A DNA stretch of 46,539 nucleotides from an uncultured Bacillota bacterium (lineage in GTDB: Bacteria > Bacillota_I > Bacilli_A > RFN20 > CAG-631): NCBI GenBank assembly GCA_902491575.1, contig CABUID010000015.1, positions 1 through 46,539 on the forward strand, read 5' to 3'. The first letter of the stretch is position 1. Every line of letters begins with the position of its first letter. Shown here piece by piece: positions 7,776 through 16,267 of the stretch. A program made the translations under genes and the position numbers. Below the pieces are notes generated by a model, which was not told where the DNA came from, made no database searches, and was given only the letters and a program-made list of their open reading frames with translations.

Positions 7776-8595
7776 TTTACTAACAGTCTTTATTCCTAAA
7801 TATGGTTTAACTCATATTCTTGTCGTTTTGTTTTTTCCACTTCTGGCTATCGTGTCTTATTTTATATTTAAAAAGAAAAGCGAAAAAAGCAAAGTAATTT
7901 ATCTTTATATTTTAATGGCCATTGCCTTTATTGGAACATGGTTAACTTTCTTTACTGCTTTAGCACAAGATTATAATCACCAAAGAGCAAATTTCTTTGC
8001 TCGTTTGCCTTTACATATGTGCTCTATTAATGTTATTCTTTACCCTTTGTTTTTCTTCCTTCGCAATAAAGTTAAACCATTAATACGTTCTACTTTATTT
8101 GCTTATATGTATTTTTTTGGTAGTGCTGGTGCATTACTAGCAATGGTGGTAACAGCTCCTGGTGATTGTATTGGAGCAAATATCAATTTCTTCCAATATA
8201 ATGTTTTTATGTATTGGCTAAAGCATGGTCTCATTTTTATTTTACCTATCTTATTTGTTGTTTTAGGTTTCTATAAACCGACAATAAAAGATATTTTCAA
8301 ATCGGTTGTTTTTATCATTATTTTATTGTGTATTATGGAATGCGTTAACTTATTATTTACATATTTAAACCAACATGTCACTCATGGAACCGACATAGCG
8401 AATTTCTTTTATACTCGTACTGGAAAAGGAACAGCTGTTTTAGAAGCATTCTATAATTTCTTACCTTATGAATTGCTATATATGTTCCCGCTTGTTATCA
8501 TTGCTGTACCTATATTCTTTATTTATTATTTGCCATTTTTCATTTTTAATCTTATTCAAAAAAAGCAATTGAAAAAAAAGAATATTTCAGTATAA
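7768..8595 (+). CDS. YwaF-like membrane protein, copy 2
   Basis: A 275-residue paralogue of the preceding gene, with the same number of hydrophobic segments and the matching hallmark LPLHMCSINVILYP (about residues 82-95). AAGGAGG lies inside the end of copy 1 and drives the ATG at 7768. The C-terminus is Lys-rich (KKKN), probably cytosolic. As for copy 1, no activity is known for the family. The His-for-Glu difference in the hallmark (LPLHMC versus LPLELC) suggests the two copies have specialised. The last codons also contain the promoter of the protease gene downstream. Confidence 0.75.
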   Translation: MLNLLTVFIPKYGLTHILVVLFFPLLAIVSYFIFKKKSEKSKVIYLYILMAIAFIGTWLTFFTALAQDYNHQRANFFARLPLHMCSINVILYPLFFFLRNKVKPLIRSTLFAYMYFFGSAGALLAMVVTAPGDCIGANINFFQYNVFMYWLKHGLIFILPILFVVLGFYKPTIKDIFKSVVFIIILLCIMECVNLLFTYLNQHVTHGTDIANFFYTRTGKGTAVLEAFYNFLPYELLYMFPLVIIAVPIFFIYYLPFFIFNLIQKKQLKKKNISV

Positions 8596-8596
8596 T
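8569..8596 (+). promoter_or_regulatory. Promoter of the M6-like protease gene
   Basis: TTGAAA (8569-8574), a 16-base spacer and a perfect TATAAT (8591-8596) lie in the last codons of the upstream gene, 26 bases before the lipoprotein start. Confidence 0.6.
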
Positions 8597-8622
8597 GTTT
8601 TAAAAAAAGAGGTTATGGATTT

Positions 8623-10185
8623 ATGAAAAACAAATTAAAATGGTGTACTTTTATTTTATTATCTTCCTTGTTAGTTTCTTGTGATATTTTTATTTCGAAT
8701 AAAAATTCATCCGAAGAAAGTGAAACGTATTCAAATAGTCATTCCACTAATTTATCCTTTGACTTTTCTTCTACGACAAATGATGATAAAGTATATGATG
8801 TTGCTACTCCTGGAGCAGCACACCAAAACACAGGAACTTCTATTCCGTTATTAAATACTGCTTTTAACGGAAATAAAGAGGATTACCAAACTTTTAATGA
8901 ATTACATTCAACACAATTAGTAGATGGAACAACGCGTCTAAATTTTACCAAAAATGTTCAGTCATTAGAATATAATGAAGGGTATGTAACACCTTCAATT
9001 GGAAAAATAAAAGGACTAGTCATTCCTGTTGATTTTAAAGATAACATTATGGAAGACAATGAAAATCATACTGCAAGTAAAGCTGACTGGCAAAGTGTTG
9101 CATCCTTTTATTATAATTCTTCTTATGGACAGTTGGATTTATCCTTTGATATTTTAGATTGGTATACTTGTAAATACAATGCAAGTTACTATGCTAATTT
9201 AAAAGAAGGAGTATATAGTGGCGAAGTTCCTGGAGTAAGTGCAATTATAGATGAAGCTTTATCTTATTATGAAAATAAAATCGATTTATCTATCTATGAT
9301 AATAATCATGATGGATATATTGATAGTCTTTATATTGTTTACAATCACGCTATTGATTATACTTCTGATGATCCATTTTGGTGGGCATATCAATACGGCT
9401 TTTTTGAAGAAAAAACTTACGATGGCGTTTCACCTTATGGCTATATGTTTGCCGGATATCATTTCCTATTTGAAACGAATTCCTTTGGAAATCCAACGAA
9501 TTGCAATACCCATACTCTCATTCATGAATCTGGTCATATGTTTGGCTTATTGGATTACTATGATTATGATAGTTCTGTTGGTTGTAATAAAGGTGGTTTT
9601 GGGGGAGCCGATTTAATGGATAATACAGTAGGCGATCATAATGCTTTTTCTAAAATATCATTAGGATGGATACAAAATCCAATATATGTAAATTTTACGA
9701 AATCTCAACATGAATATATTGATATAAAATTAAAGCCTTTTGAAACAAGTGGAGATGTCATCCTAATTTGCGATAATTATGATGCATCAAAAGGAATGTT
9801 TCAATCTTATTTCTTACTAGAGTATTATACAAATACTTATTTACACGAATATGACCAAATCTATAACGGAGAAGGTATTCGTTTATTGAGAGTTCATGCT
9901 GATTTAGAAACATTTAAGGAAAATGGATATTCCTATGAATATTATAAATATGATAATTCTTACACAAACTTAAATTTGATTGATGTTATATGTCAAGATA
10001 AAACACTAGAAGGATTATATACAAAAAAAGAATACAATACATATTGCGCTACAGCCAATAATTTATATCGAACAAACGAATCTAGAAGCACATTATATTA
10101 TACTTCAACTTCTACCTCCAATTATTATTTTAAAGTAATGGATGTAAATTCAGATGAAGCAACAGTTCGTATCTATCGAAAATAA
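8623..10185 (+). CDS. M6-like secreted metalloprotease lipoprotein
   Basis: A 520-residue predicted lipoprotein: basic N-terminus, hydrophobic core and lipobox LVSC (Cys20), then a Ser/Thr/Asn-rich linker. The catalytic domain contains HESGHMFGLLDYYD (HExxH at residues 301-305), with the downstream Gly and Asp of the HExxHxxGxxD motif of immune-inhibitor-A-type (M6) zinc peptidases; Glu302 is the likely catalytic base. A calcium-loop-like NNHDGYIDSLYIVYNH segment precedes it. The C-terminal ~170 residues look like a beta-rich accessory domain. It should act outside the cell, anchored to the membrane, on proteins in the surroundings. It has its own promoter and terminator. Confidence 0.88.
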   Translation: MKNKLKWCTFILLSSLLVSCDIFISNKNSSEESETYSNSHSTNLSFDFSSTTNDDKVYDVATPGAAHQNTGTSIPLLNTAFNGNKEDYQTFNELHSTQLVDGTTRLNFTKNVQSLEYNEGYVTPSIGKIKGLVIPVDFKDNIMEDNENHTASKADWQSVASFYYNSSYGQLDLSFDILDWYTCKYNASYYANLKEGVYSGEVPGVSAIIDEALSYYENKIDLSIYDNNHDGYIDSLYIVYNHAIDYTSDDPFWWAYQYGFFEEKTYDGVSPYGYMFAGYHFLFETNSFGNPTNCNTHTLIHESGHMFGLLDYYDYDSSVGCNKGGFGGADLMDNTVGDHNAFSKISLGWIQNPIYVNFTKSQHEYIDIKLKPFETSGDVILICDNYDASKGMFQSYFLLEYYTNTYLHEYDQIYNGEGIRLLRVHADLETFKENGYSYEYYKYDNSYTNLNLIDVICQDKTLEGLYTKKEYNTYCATANNLYRTNESRSTLYYTSTSTSNYYFKVMDVNSDEATVRIYRK

Positions 10186-10193
10186 ATTTAAAT

Positions 10194-10229
10194 GAAAACA
10201 CCAGCATATCTTACTGGTGTTTTCGTTTA
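10194..10229 (+). terminator. Terminator of the M6-like protease gene
   Basis: GAAAACACCAG (10194-10204) pairs perfectly with CTGGTGTTTTC (10214-10224) over a 9-base loop. It could also serve the convergent minus-strand gene ending at 10243, since both flanks are A/T-rich. Confidence 0.85.
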
Positions 10230-10242
10230 TTAAAAGATTTTT

Positions 10243-11178
10243 TTAACCTAATTTTTTTATATTTTCTTTAAAATGATTCAGTTTTCTTAAATCACTAATA
10301 AACATCATCACTACAAAGACAAGTCCAAATATTAAGTCAAACAAAACAAATTTACCAAAAGTATCAAAATTAGCTGCCATTAAACGAAAGTAATTTTGAA
10401 AAACATAACCATAAGTTACATTTTCTAATTGGCGATATATATCGAAAATAGAACCAATATAAATCGATAAAAACATTGACAAAATTGAAAATAGAGTATT
10501 GCTTATCCATTGATTTTTTCCATATGGTATTTTAAACTTGGATAAGACAAAACGTGTTAATAAATAACACAACCAACCCGTTAATATGGAAAAGAAATCA
10601 AATAGTCCTAAAAAAGACATTAACGTGACAAAAGCCAAACAGAAAAACATACATAAAAAAGAAATCAAGAAAGTCTTCCAAAAACTTTTTTTACTTTTTT
10701 CTTCAATACTATGATTCAAATTCGAAGTGGTTGAAACAAGTTGTTGAATACATGATTCATGACCTTGTATTACACTATCTTTTATCCTTACAAATGGCGA
10801 ATTTGTCTGCAAATTTTGACCACAAATCGGGCAAATTTCGCAAGTAGCAATATCCAACATATCCAATAGGTCTAAACTACTTTCTAATATTGGGAAAAAT
10901 TCCATATTGACATCAGCCGATTGATAAATAATTAACTCTAAATAAATATTGGTTGTCACAGCATTTTGTAGAGCTTTATGTGAAAGTTTAATTTCACGCA
11001 TTTTTGTTGATATATGCTGTCCTTGCTCACGGTTAAGTTGTTTATTAAAAGATATGGTAATTTTAATATAATTTCCTTTAAAAACAATAGAAAGCAAACG
11101 TTTACGATAAATACCATATGCAAGTTTTTCATCTAATTTAAAATGGTTTTGCTCATAAAATTTTTTTAAATCTAACAT
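10243..11178 (-). CDS. Orphan membrane protein with a Cys/His cluster
   Basis: About 311 residues. I place the start at the second ATG (11178), because the SD (AGGGGAG) directly abuts the first ATG at 11184 and is well spaced only for the second. The N-terminal ~110 residues look soluble, with alternating strands and helices. They are followed by CEICPICGQN and, about 30 residues on, GHESCIQ, a pattern that could bind zinc as a treble-clef or ribbon. Four hydrophobic segments fill residues about 165-300 with a short basic C-terminus. I recognise no family. It is a single gene flanked by oppositely directed units. A role in sensing or membrane signalling would fit but is only a guess. Confidence 0.7.
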   Translation of the reverse strand: MLDLKKFYEQNHFKLDEKLAYGIYRKRLLSIVFKGNYIKITISFNKQLNREQGQHISTKMREIKLSHKALQNAVTTNIYLELIIYQSADVNMEFFPILESSLDLLDMLDIATCEICPICGQNLQTNSPFVRIKDSVIQGHESCIQQLVSTTSNLNHSIEEKSKKSFWKTFLISFLCMFFCLAFVTLMSFLGLFDFFSILTGWLCYLLTRFVLSKFKIPYGKNQWISNTLFSILSMFLSIYIGSIFDIYRQLENVTYGYVFQNYFRLMAANFDTFGKFVLFDLIFGLVFVVMMFISDLRKLNHFKENIKKLG

Positions 11179-11250
11179 GTACATCTCCCCTTTCTTACTA
11201 TTTTACTCAAAAACTTATCTTCTAACAAGAAAATAATAAAGATTATCCTT

Positions 11251-11289
11251 TACACCAATCTTTTATTTAATTAAAAGATGGTGTATAAT
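11251..11289 (+). promoter_or_regulatory. tmk promoter overlapping a 13-bp palindrome
   Basis: A perfect -10 TATAAT (11284-11289) sits 18 bases before the tmk ATG; the -35 is weak (TTTTAT, 11261-11266). An inverted repeat, TACACCA-(A)-TCTTTTA (11251-11265) against TAAAAGA-TGGTGTA (11272-11285), covers the -35, the spacer and the first bases of the -10. The arms match except for one extra A. That could be an operator for a repressor or an RNA hairpin of no consequence. No gene ends here for it to terminate. Confidence 0.5.
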
Positions 11290-11307
11290 TAAAAATGAGG
11301 TGTTAAT

Positions 11308-11937
11308 ATGGGAATATTTGTTACAATTGAAGGACCTGAAGGCAGTGGAAAAACAACCGTTGCAAAAAAAATAGTTGAAACCTTAAATCAAAATGGTTTT
11401 AAAGCTCTGTATACTCGTGAACCAGGTGGTGTAGCCATTGCTGAGAAAATTCGTGATATCATTTTAGATGTTCATCATACTCAACTTGATTCAAGATGCG
11501 AAGCTTTGCTTTATGCTGCAAGTCGTAGACAACATTTGATTGAAAAAGTTGTTCCAGCATTAAAAGAAGACTATATTGTAATCTGTGATCGTTTTGTAGA
11601 TTCATCTTTAGCCTATCAAGGTTATGCACGAGATCTAGGCATGGATGAAATTTATAATATCAATCTTTTTGCGATTGATCAATATTGGCCAGACATAACG
11701 ATTCTTTTAGATATAGAACCCGAAATTGGTTTGCAAAGGATAATGAAAAATCGTCAAAACGAAGTCAACCGACTCGATTTAGAAAGTCTTCATTTTCATC
11801 AAAAAGTTCATCAAGGTTATGAAATTATTAAAGAAAAATATGCAAATCGCATAACATTAGTAGATGGTAATCAATCACCTGAAAAAGTTTTTGAAGAAGT
11901 CTACCATGTTATAGAAAGTAAACTTCATGGACATTAA
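11308..11937 (+). CDS. tmk: Thymidylate kinase
   Basis: 209 residues, normal for the family. It phosphorylates dTMP to dTDP with ATP in dTTP synthesis. Visible motifs are P-loop GPEGSGKTT (residues 9-17), TREPGG (about 36-41), the DRFVDSSLAYQG segment (about 95-106) that holds the nucleotide, and NRLDLE in the lid region. SD GAGGTG lies 7 bases before the ATG. It opens the housekeeping run and overlaps holB by 11 bases; tmk-holB linkage is typical of Bacilli. Confidence 0.97.
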   Translation: MGIFVTIEGPEGSGKTTVAKKIVETLNQNGFKALYTREPGGVAIAEKIRDIILDVHHTQLDSRCEALLYAASRRQHLIEKVVPALKEDYIVICDRFVDSSLAYQGYARDLGMDEIYNINLFAIDQYWPDITILLDIEPEIGLQRIMKNRQNEVNRLDLESLHFHQKVHQGYEIIKEKYANRITLVDGNQSPEKVFEEVYHVIESKLHGH

Positions 11938-12904
11938 AGATTATCTAAAGACAAAACAACATATTGTCTATCAAATTTTAAAAAATTCCTTTCAAAATCA
12001 AAAAACATCTCACGCTTACATTTTAAATGGTAGTAAAGGAACGCCTTTATTAGATATTGCAATGTTTATGGCTCAAAGTTTTGTATGCTTACAAAAAGAT
12101 GAAGATCAATTAGCTTGTGAACATTGCCTTTATTGCCAGAAAATTAAAAATCAAACTTATGCTGATTTTAAACTCATTCAAGGTGAAAATTTAAAAACCA
12201 ATATAACTTTATCCATTCAAGAGGATTTTAATAAATCTTCGGTGGAAAATAAAAATATTAAAATCTATATCATTCACCAAATCGAAAAAGCTCCTGTATC
12301 TTCTTTGAATAAACTTTTAAAATTTATTGAAGAACCAAGTAGTAATATCGTAGCTATTTTTACTACTCATTCTATTCATTCTGTTTTACCAACAATTGTC
12401 TCTCGTTGTCAAACAATTACCCTTAAAGAATTTAAAATTCAAGACTTAGTAGATTTTTTGATGGAAAACTCCATCGCTGAAGAAGATGCTTGGTTAATTA
12501 GCAAAATATCTAATAATGCAGAGGAAAATTTAAAAATTCTGCAACAACAAAATTATCAAGATATTAAGACAATTCTTGGTCAATCTTTAAAATATTTATC
12601 TCAAAAAAATGATTATTTTATTGTTGATTTTCAACTTAATAGTTTAAAAATATTGACAGAAAATACGACCATCGAATTATTTTTAGATATGTTAGAAGTG
12701 TGCTTATTAGAAGCGATTATCTATAAAGAGGATACGCATTACAAACCACATTTTTATGGTGAAGAAATCGTTCTGATATCTAAAAATTATCAGCACATTG
12801 ATACGATGATTGAAGATATCACTAAAGCAAAGATTGATTTACTTTCTAATGCAAATAAAAATTTGGTATTTGACAAATTACTCATTAATTTATTAAGGAG
12901 ATGA
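11927..12904 (+). CDS. holB: DNA polymerase III delta-prime subunit
   Basis: 325 residues, the clamp-loader delta-prime subunit that helps load the sliding clamp. The N-terminal AAA+ fold has the zinc module CEHCLYC (about residues 65-71), KLLKFIEEPSSNIVAIFTT (sensor-1 region) and the SRCQ motif that supplies the arginine finger to neighbouring subunits. The position of the P-loop reads GSKGTPLLD and lacks the Lys-Ser/Thr, so it should not hydrolyse ATP, as expected for delta-prime. The start lies within the end of tmk, indicating coupling. It ends in TGA, evidence that UGA is a stop here. Confidence 0.93.
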   Translation: MDIKDYLKTKQHIVYQILKNSFQNQKTSHAYILNGSKGTPLLDIAMFMAQSFVCLQKDEDQLACEHCLYCQKIKNQTYADFKLIQGENLKTNITLSIQEDFNKSSVENKNIKIYIIHQIEKAPVSSLNKLLKFIEEPSSNIVAIFTTHSIHSVLPTIVSRCQTITLKEFKIQDLVDFLMENSIAEEDAWLISKISNNAEENLKILQQQNYQDIKTILGQSLKYLSQKNDYFIVDFQLNSLKILTENTTIELFLDMLEVCLLEAIIYKEDTHYKPHFYGEEIVLISKNYQHIDTMIEDITKAKIDLLSNANKNLVFDKLLINLLRR

Positions 12905-12910
12905 TCAAAG

Positions 12911-13819
12911 ATGAACAATGAAAAAAGTAATGATAAAAATAAAGAAAATACACCAAATATGAATATAAATTCAACCGAAAAAGTTGAAGATTATAAATAT
13001 ATTTATGGTGTTAGTTTCAAAAAAGCTTTGCAAACTTATTATTTTGGTAGCAATGATGCTTCTTTTAAGAATAATAATAAGGTTGTAGTAGAAACTATTC
13101 GTGGATTAGAACTAGGGAGTATTAATGGTGAAGCTAAATTAAAAGAAACTATCCAATTAGATACCATTTTAAAACCTATTTTACGTCTTGCGACAAAAGA
13201 TGATCTTTCTGCTTACCAAAAAAATTTAGAAAATGCCAAAAAAGCAGAAGAAATATTTAATCAATGTGTAGAAGAGCAAAAATTAGACATGCATCTTGTT
13301 TCTTCTGAATTTACTTTAGATGGAACCAAAATTATCTTTACTTATATTGCAGATGAAAGAGTCGATTTTAGAGATTTGTTAAGAGTTTTAGCATCAAAAT
13401 TACATTGCCGTATTGAATTAAGACAAATTGGAGCACGTGACCGTGCGAAAGCCATTGGAGGACTTGGTCCATGTGGATTACCACTTTGTTGTTCTACATT
13501 CTTATCGGATTTTGAAGGAATTAGTATTAATATGGCTAAAAATCAATTACTTGCCTTAAATATTTCAAAACTATCTGGTCAATGTGGTAAACTTGTATGT
13601 TGTTTAAAATATGAAGATAGTTTATATAGTGAATTACGTATAGGCTTACCACGTTTAGGACAAAGATGTAAATACAAAGAGGAAGACTATAAAATTACAT
13701 CCATGAACGTTTTATCCAAAACAATGAAATTAGAAAATAAAGAAAATTCCGTTTTCATCACTTTTGATGAATACTTTAAGGAAGTAAATCATGAACCGCC
13801 AGCAAAGCTTTCAAAATAA
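12911..13819 (+). CDS. ricT: RicT/YaaT (PSP1-domain) RNA-processing factor
   Basis: 302 residues with a disordered Asn/Lys-rich N-terminus of about 25 residues and then the PSP1 domain. The Cys-rich core GPCGLPLCCSTFL (about residues 193-205) and GQCGKLVCCLKYE (about 236-248) matches YaaT, whose cysteines carry iron-sulphur clusters in the Bacillus RicA-RicF-RicT complex. That complex works with RNase Y in mRNA maturation and influences sporulation and competence. AAGGAG precedes the ATG. Its place after holB and before rsmI is the usual Bacilli order. yabA and trmN6-like genes, which lie between ricT and rsmI in B. subtilis, are absent here. Confidence 0.93.
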   Translation: MNNEKSNDKNKENTPNMNINSTEKVEDYKYIYGVSFKKALQTYYFGSNDASFKNNNKVVVETIRGLELGSINGEAKLKETIQLDTILKPILRLATKDDLSAYQKNLENAKKAEEIFNQCVEEQKLDMHLVSSEFTLDGTKIIFTYIADERVDFRDLLRVLASKLHCRIELRQIGARDRAKAIGGLGPCGLPLCCSTFLSDFEGISINMAKNQLLALNISKLSGQCGKLVCCLKYEDSLYSELRIGLPRLGQRCKYKEEDYKITSMNVLSKTMKLENKENSVFITFDEYFKEVNHEPPAKLSK

Positions 13820-14657
13820 TCAGGCTACACTTTATGTCATTGCCACACCGATTGGAAATTTAAGCGAAATATCACCAAGAGTCATTGAAGCCATTGAAAA
13901 TAGTCAGGTTGTCTTTTGTGAAGACACACGTGTTACAGGACAATTGCTTTCACATTTAAATCTTAAAAAACCTCTTATTAGTGCTTATGAAAATATTGAA
14001 AAGCAAAGTTCTGAAAAAGTATTACAACATTTAAAACTCAATGAAAATGTTGCTTTCATGTCTGATGCAGGATATCCTGGTATATCTGATCCGGGTCAAA
14101 TCATCATTAATGAAGTCATCCAAAGTCATTATAATGTTGTCGTCATTAATGGTCCTTGTGCTTTAATTCAAAGCGTTGTTGCAAGTGGTTTGGATACACG
14201 TCATTTTTATTTTTATGGTTTTTTAGATGCCAAACCTTCGATTCGAAAAAAAGAACTTGAACAATTAAAAACTTTCCCTAATACAATCATTTTTTATCAA
14301 TCCCCACATAAAATTACTTCTTGTTTACAAGACATGTTACAAATATTAGGAAATCGAAAAATTTGTATTTGTCGTGAACTAACCAAAAAATTTGAAGAAT
14401 ATATCCGAGGAAATATTTCAGAAATTATTCCTATTTGTGAAACATTCAAAGGTGAAATGGTCGTCATTGTAGAAGGATTTAAAGAAAAAGAAGAGCAAAC
14501 ATTATCTTTAAATGAATGCCTTTTGTTAATTGAAGAACAAATAGAAAAAGGTTTATCAAAAACAGAGGCAATCAAACAAATTGCTTTAAAAAATCATTTA
14601 TCACGTAAAGATTTATATCAATATTATCATCAACAAAATAAAGAAAAAGGAGAATAA
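13791..14657 (+). CDS. rsmI: 16S rRNA (cytidine-1402-2'-O)-methyltransferase
   Basis: 288 residues. It uses S-adenosylmethionine to 2'-O-methylate C1402 in the decoding centre of 16S rRNA. Conserved segments are LYVIATPIGNLSEISPR (about residues 14-30), the FCEDTRVTGQLL region, SDAGYPGISDPG (about 91-102) and RELTKKFEEYIRG (about 193-205). The ATG at 13791 overlaps ricT by 29 bases and has AAGGAAG seven bases upstream. The first ~12 residues are polar and not part of the conserved core. Confidence 0.95.
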   Translation: MNRQQSFQNNQATLYVIATPIGNLSEISPRVIEAIENSQVVFCEDTRVTGQLLSHLNLKKPLISAYENIEKQSSEKVLQHLKLNENVAFMSDAGYPGISDPGQIIINEVIQSHYNVVVINGPCALIQSVVASGLDTRHFYFYGFLDAKPSIRKKELEQLKTFPNTIIFYQSPHKITSCLQDMLQILGNRKICICRELTKKFEEYIRGNISEIIPICETFKGEMVVIVEGFKEKEEQTLSLNECLLLIEEQIEKGLSKTEAIKQIALKNHLSRKDLYQYYHQQNKEKGE

Positions 14658-14661
14658 CATT

Positions 14662-16254
14662 ATGAATCAAAAAACCTTTTATATATCAACCCCTATTTAT
14701 TATCCAAGTGGAAATTTACATATTGGACATGTTTATACTACTTTTATGTGTGATGCCATTGCTCGTTACAAAAGAGCTTGTGGTTATGATGTCTTTTTCC
14801 TAACGGGTACAGATGAACATGGTCAAAAAATACAAGATAAAGCTACTGAATCGAAAATTACACCCCAACAATATGTGGATAATATGGCCGAAACCATTCA
14901 AAATTTATGGAAAGAACTCGATATTAGTAATACCGATTTTATCCGTACGACTCAACTTCGCCATGAAAAAGTTGTTCAGGATGTCTTTACTCGATTTTTA
15001 AATCAAGGTGATATTTATCTTGGACAGTATGAAGGATGGTATTGCAAACCCTGTGAATCTTTTTTCACACAATCTCAACTTGTTGATGGAAAATGTCCCG
15101 ATTGTGGACGCGAAGTGAGTAAAGAAAAAGAAGATGCTTATTTCTTTAAAATGTCGAAATATACCCATAAATTACTAGACTTTTATAAAACTCATCCAAA
15201 TATTGTTACTCCCTCTAGTCGTTTAAAAGAAGTAATCAATAATTTTATCGAACCTGGATTAGAAGATTTGTGTATATCCCGAACTTCTTTTGATTGGGGA
15301 ATTAAAATTAAAGAAAATCCAAAACATGTCGTTTATGTTTGGTTAGATGCCCTTTTAAATTATATCACCGCTTTAGGTTATCATAGTGAAGACGAAACAT
15401 TATTCCAACAATACTGGAATGAAAACACCATGAAAGTTCATGTTTTAGGTAAAGAAATTACTCGTTTTCATTTAATCTACTGGCCTGTCTTTTTGATGGC
15501 ATTAGATTTGCCTTTACCAGATAAGTTTTTAGTTCATGGTTGGATTGTAATGAAAGATGGAAAAATGAGTAAATCAAAAGGGAATGTCGTTTATCCAGAA
15601 CCCATAAAAGAAATGTATGGTATGGATATGTTACGTTATTATTTATTAAGAGAAATTCCATTTTGTGAAGATGGTTTTTTCACACCTGAACAATTTGTAG
15701 AAAGATGTAATGCTGACTTATCCAATAATTATGGAAATCTAGCTCATCGTAGTTTATCCATGATTAAAAAGTATTTTAATGGTGTAATCCCTTCCTATTG
15801 TGGTTGTATAAATGAATATGATGCTAGTTTAGAAGAGGCCATTCGATTGTCAATAAAAATATTTTTTGATAAAATGGACAATTTTGATGTAACCAATGCC
15901 ATTGCTAGTGTCTTTGAAACCATCGATAAAGCAAATAAATATATTGATGATACAAAACCATGGTCATTAGCAAAAGAGGAAGATAAGAAACCAGAACTGG
16001 CTTCAGTTATGAATCATTTAGTGAATACGATTTATATTGTTTCTGTCTTACTATCACCATTTTTAATGGAAGGAACCAAGAAAATTTTAGATATGATGAA
16101 TTGTCCAAATGAACTTCGCAATTATTCTTCAATTCATTTGCCTTTTGGTCAATTAGGTAATCTTAAAATTGCTGAAACGATAAGCCCTGCTTATGTTCGT
16201 TTAGATAAAAACATTGAAATTGAAAGAATGAAAGAAAGAATTTATAAAAAATAA
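14662..16254 (+). CDS. metG: Methionyl-tRNA synthetase
   Basis: 530 residues. It charges tRNA-Met, including the initiator. HIGH motif at residues 20-23 and KMSKS at 301-305. The connective-peptide zinc module is present as CKPCESF ... CPDCG. The anticodon-binding helical domain follows. The protein stops after this domain and lacks the C-terminal EMAP/Trbp-like tRNA-binding domain found in the ~660-residue B. subtilis enzyme, a known variant that is active without it. SD AAGGAG lies inside the end of rsmI. The downstream gene proS follows within 14 bases. Confidence 0.97.
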   Translation: MNQKTFYISTPIYYPSGNLHIGHVYTTFMCDAIARYKRACGYDVFFLTGTDEHGQKIQDKATESKITPQQYVDNMAETIQNLWKELDISNTDFIRTTQLRHEKVVQDVFTRFLNQGDIYLGQYEGWYCKPCESFFTQSQLVDGKCPDCGREVSKEKEDAYFFKMSKYTHKLLDFYKTHPNIVTPSSRLKEVINNFIEPGLEDLCISRTSFDWGIKIKENPKHVVYVWLDALLNYITALGYHSEDETLFQQYWNENTMKVHVLGKEITRFHLIYWPVFLMALDLPLPDKFLVHGWIVMKDGKMSKSKGNVVYPEPIKEMYGMDMLRYYLLREIPFCEDGFFTPEQFVERCNADLSNNYGNLAHRSLSMIKKYFNGVIPSYCGCINEYDASLEEAIRLSIKIFFDKMDNFDVTNAIASVFETIDKANKYIDDTKPWSLAKEEDKKPELASVMNHLVNTIYIVSVLLSPFLMEGTKKILDMMNCPNELRNYSSIHLPFGQLGNLKIAETISPAYVRLDKNIEIERMKERIYKK

Positions 16255-16267
16255 AGAGGTGAACAAA

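Noticed and set aside
14297..14575. 92-codon open frame antisense to rsmI
   Set aside because: Shadow of a well-conserved gene, with no start signal.
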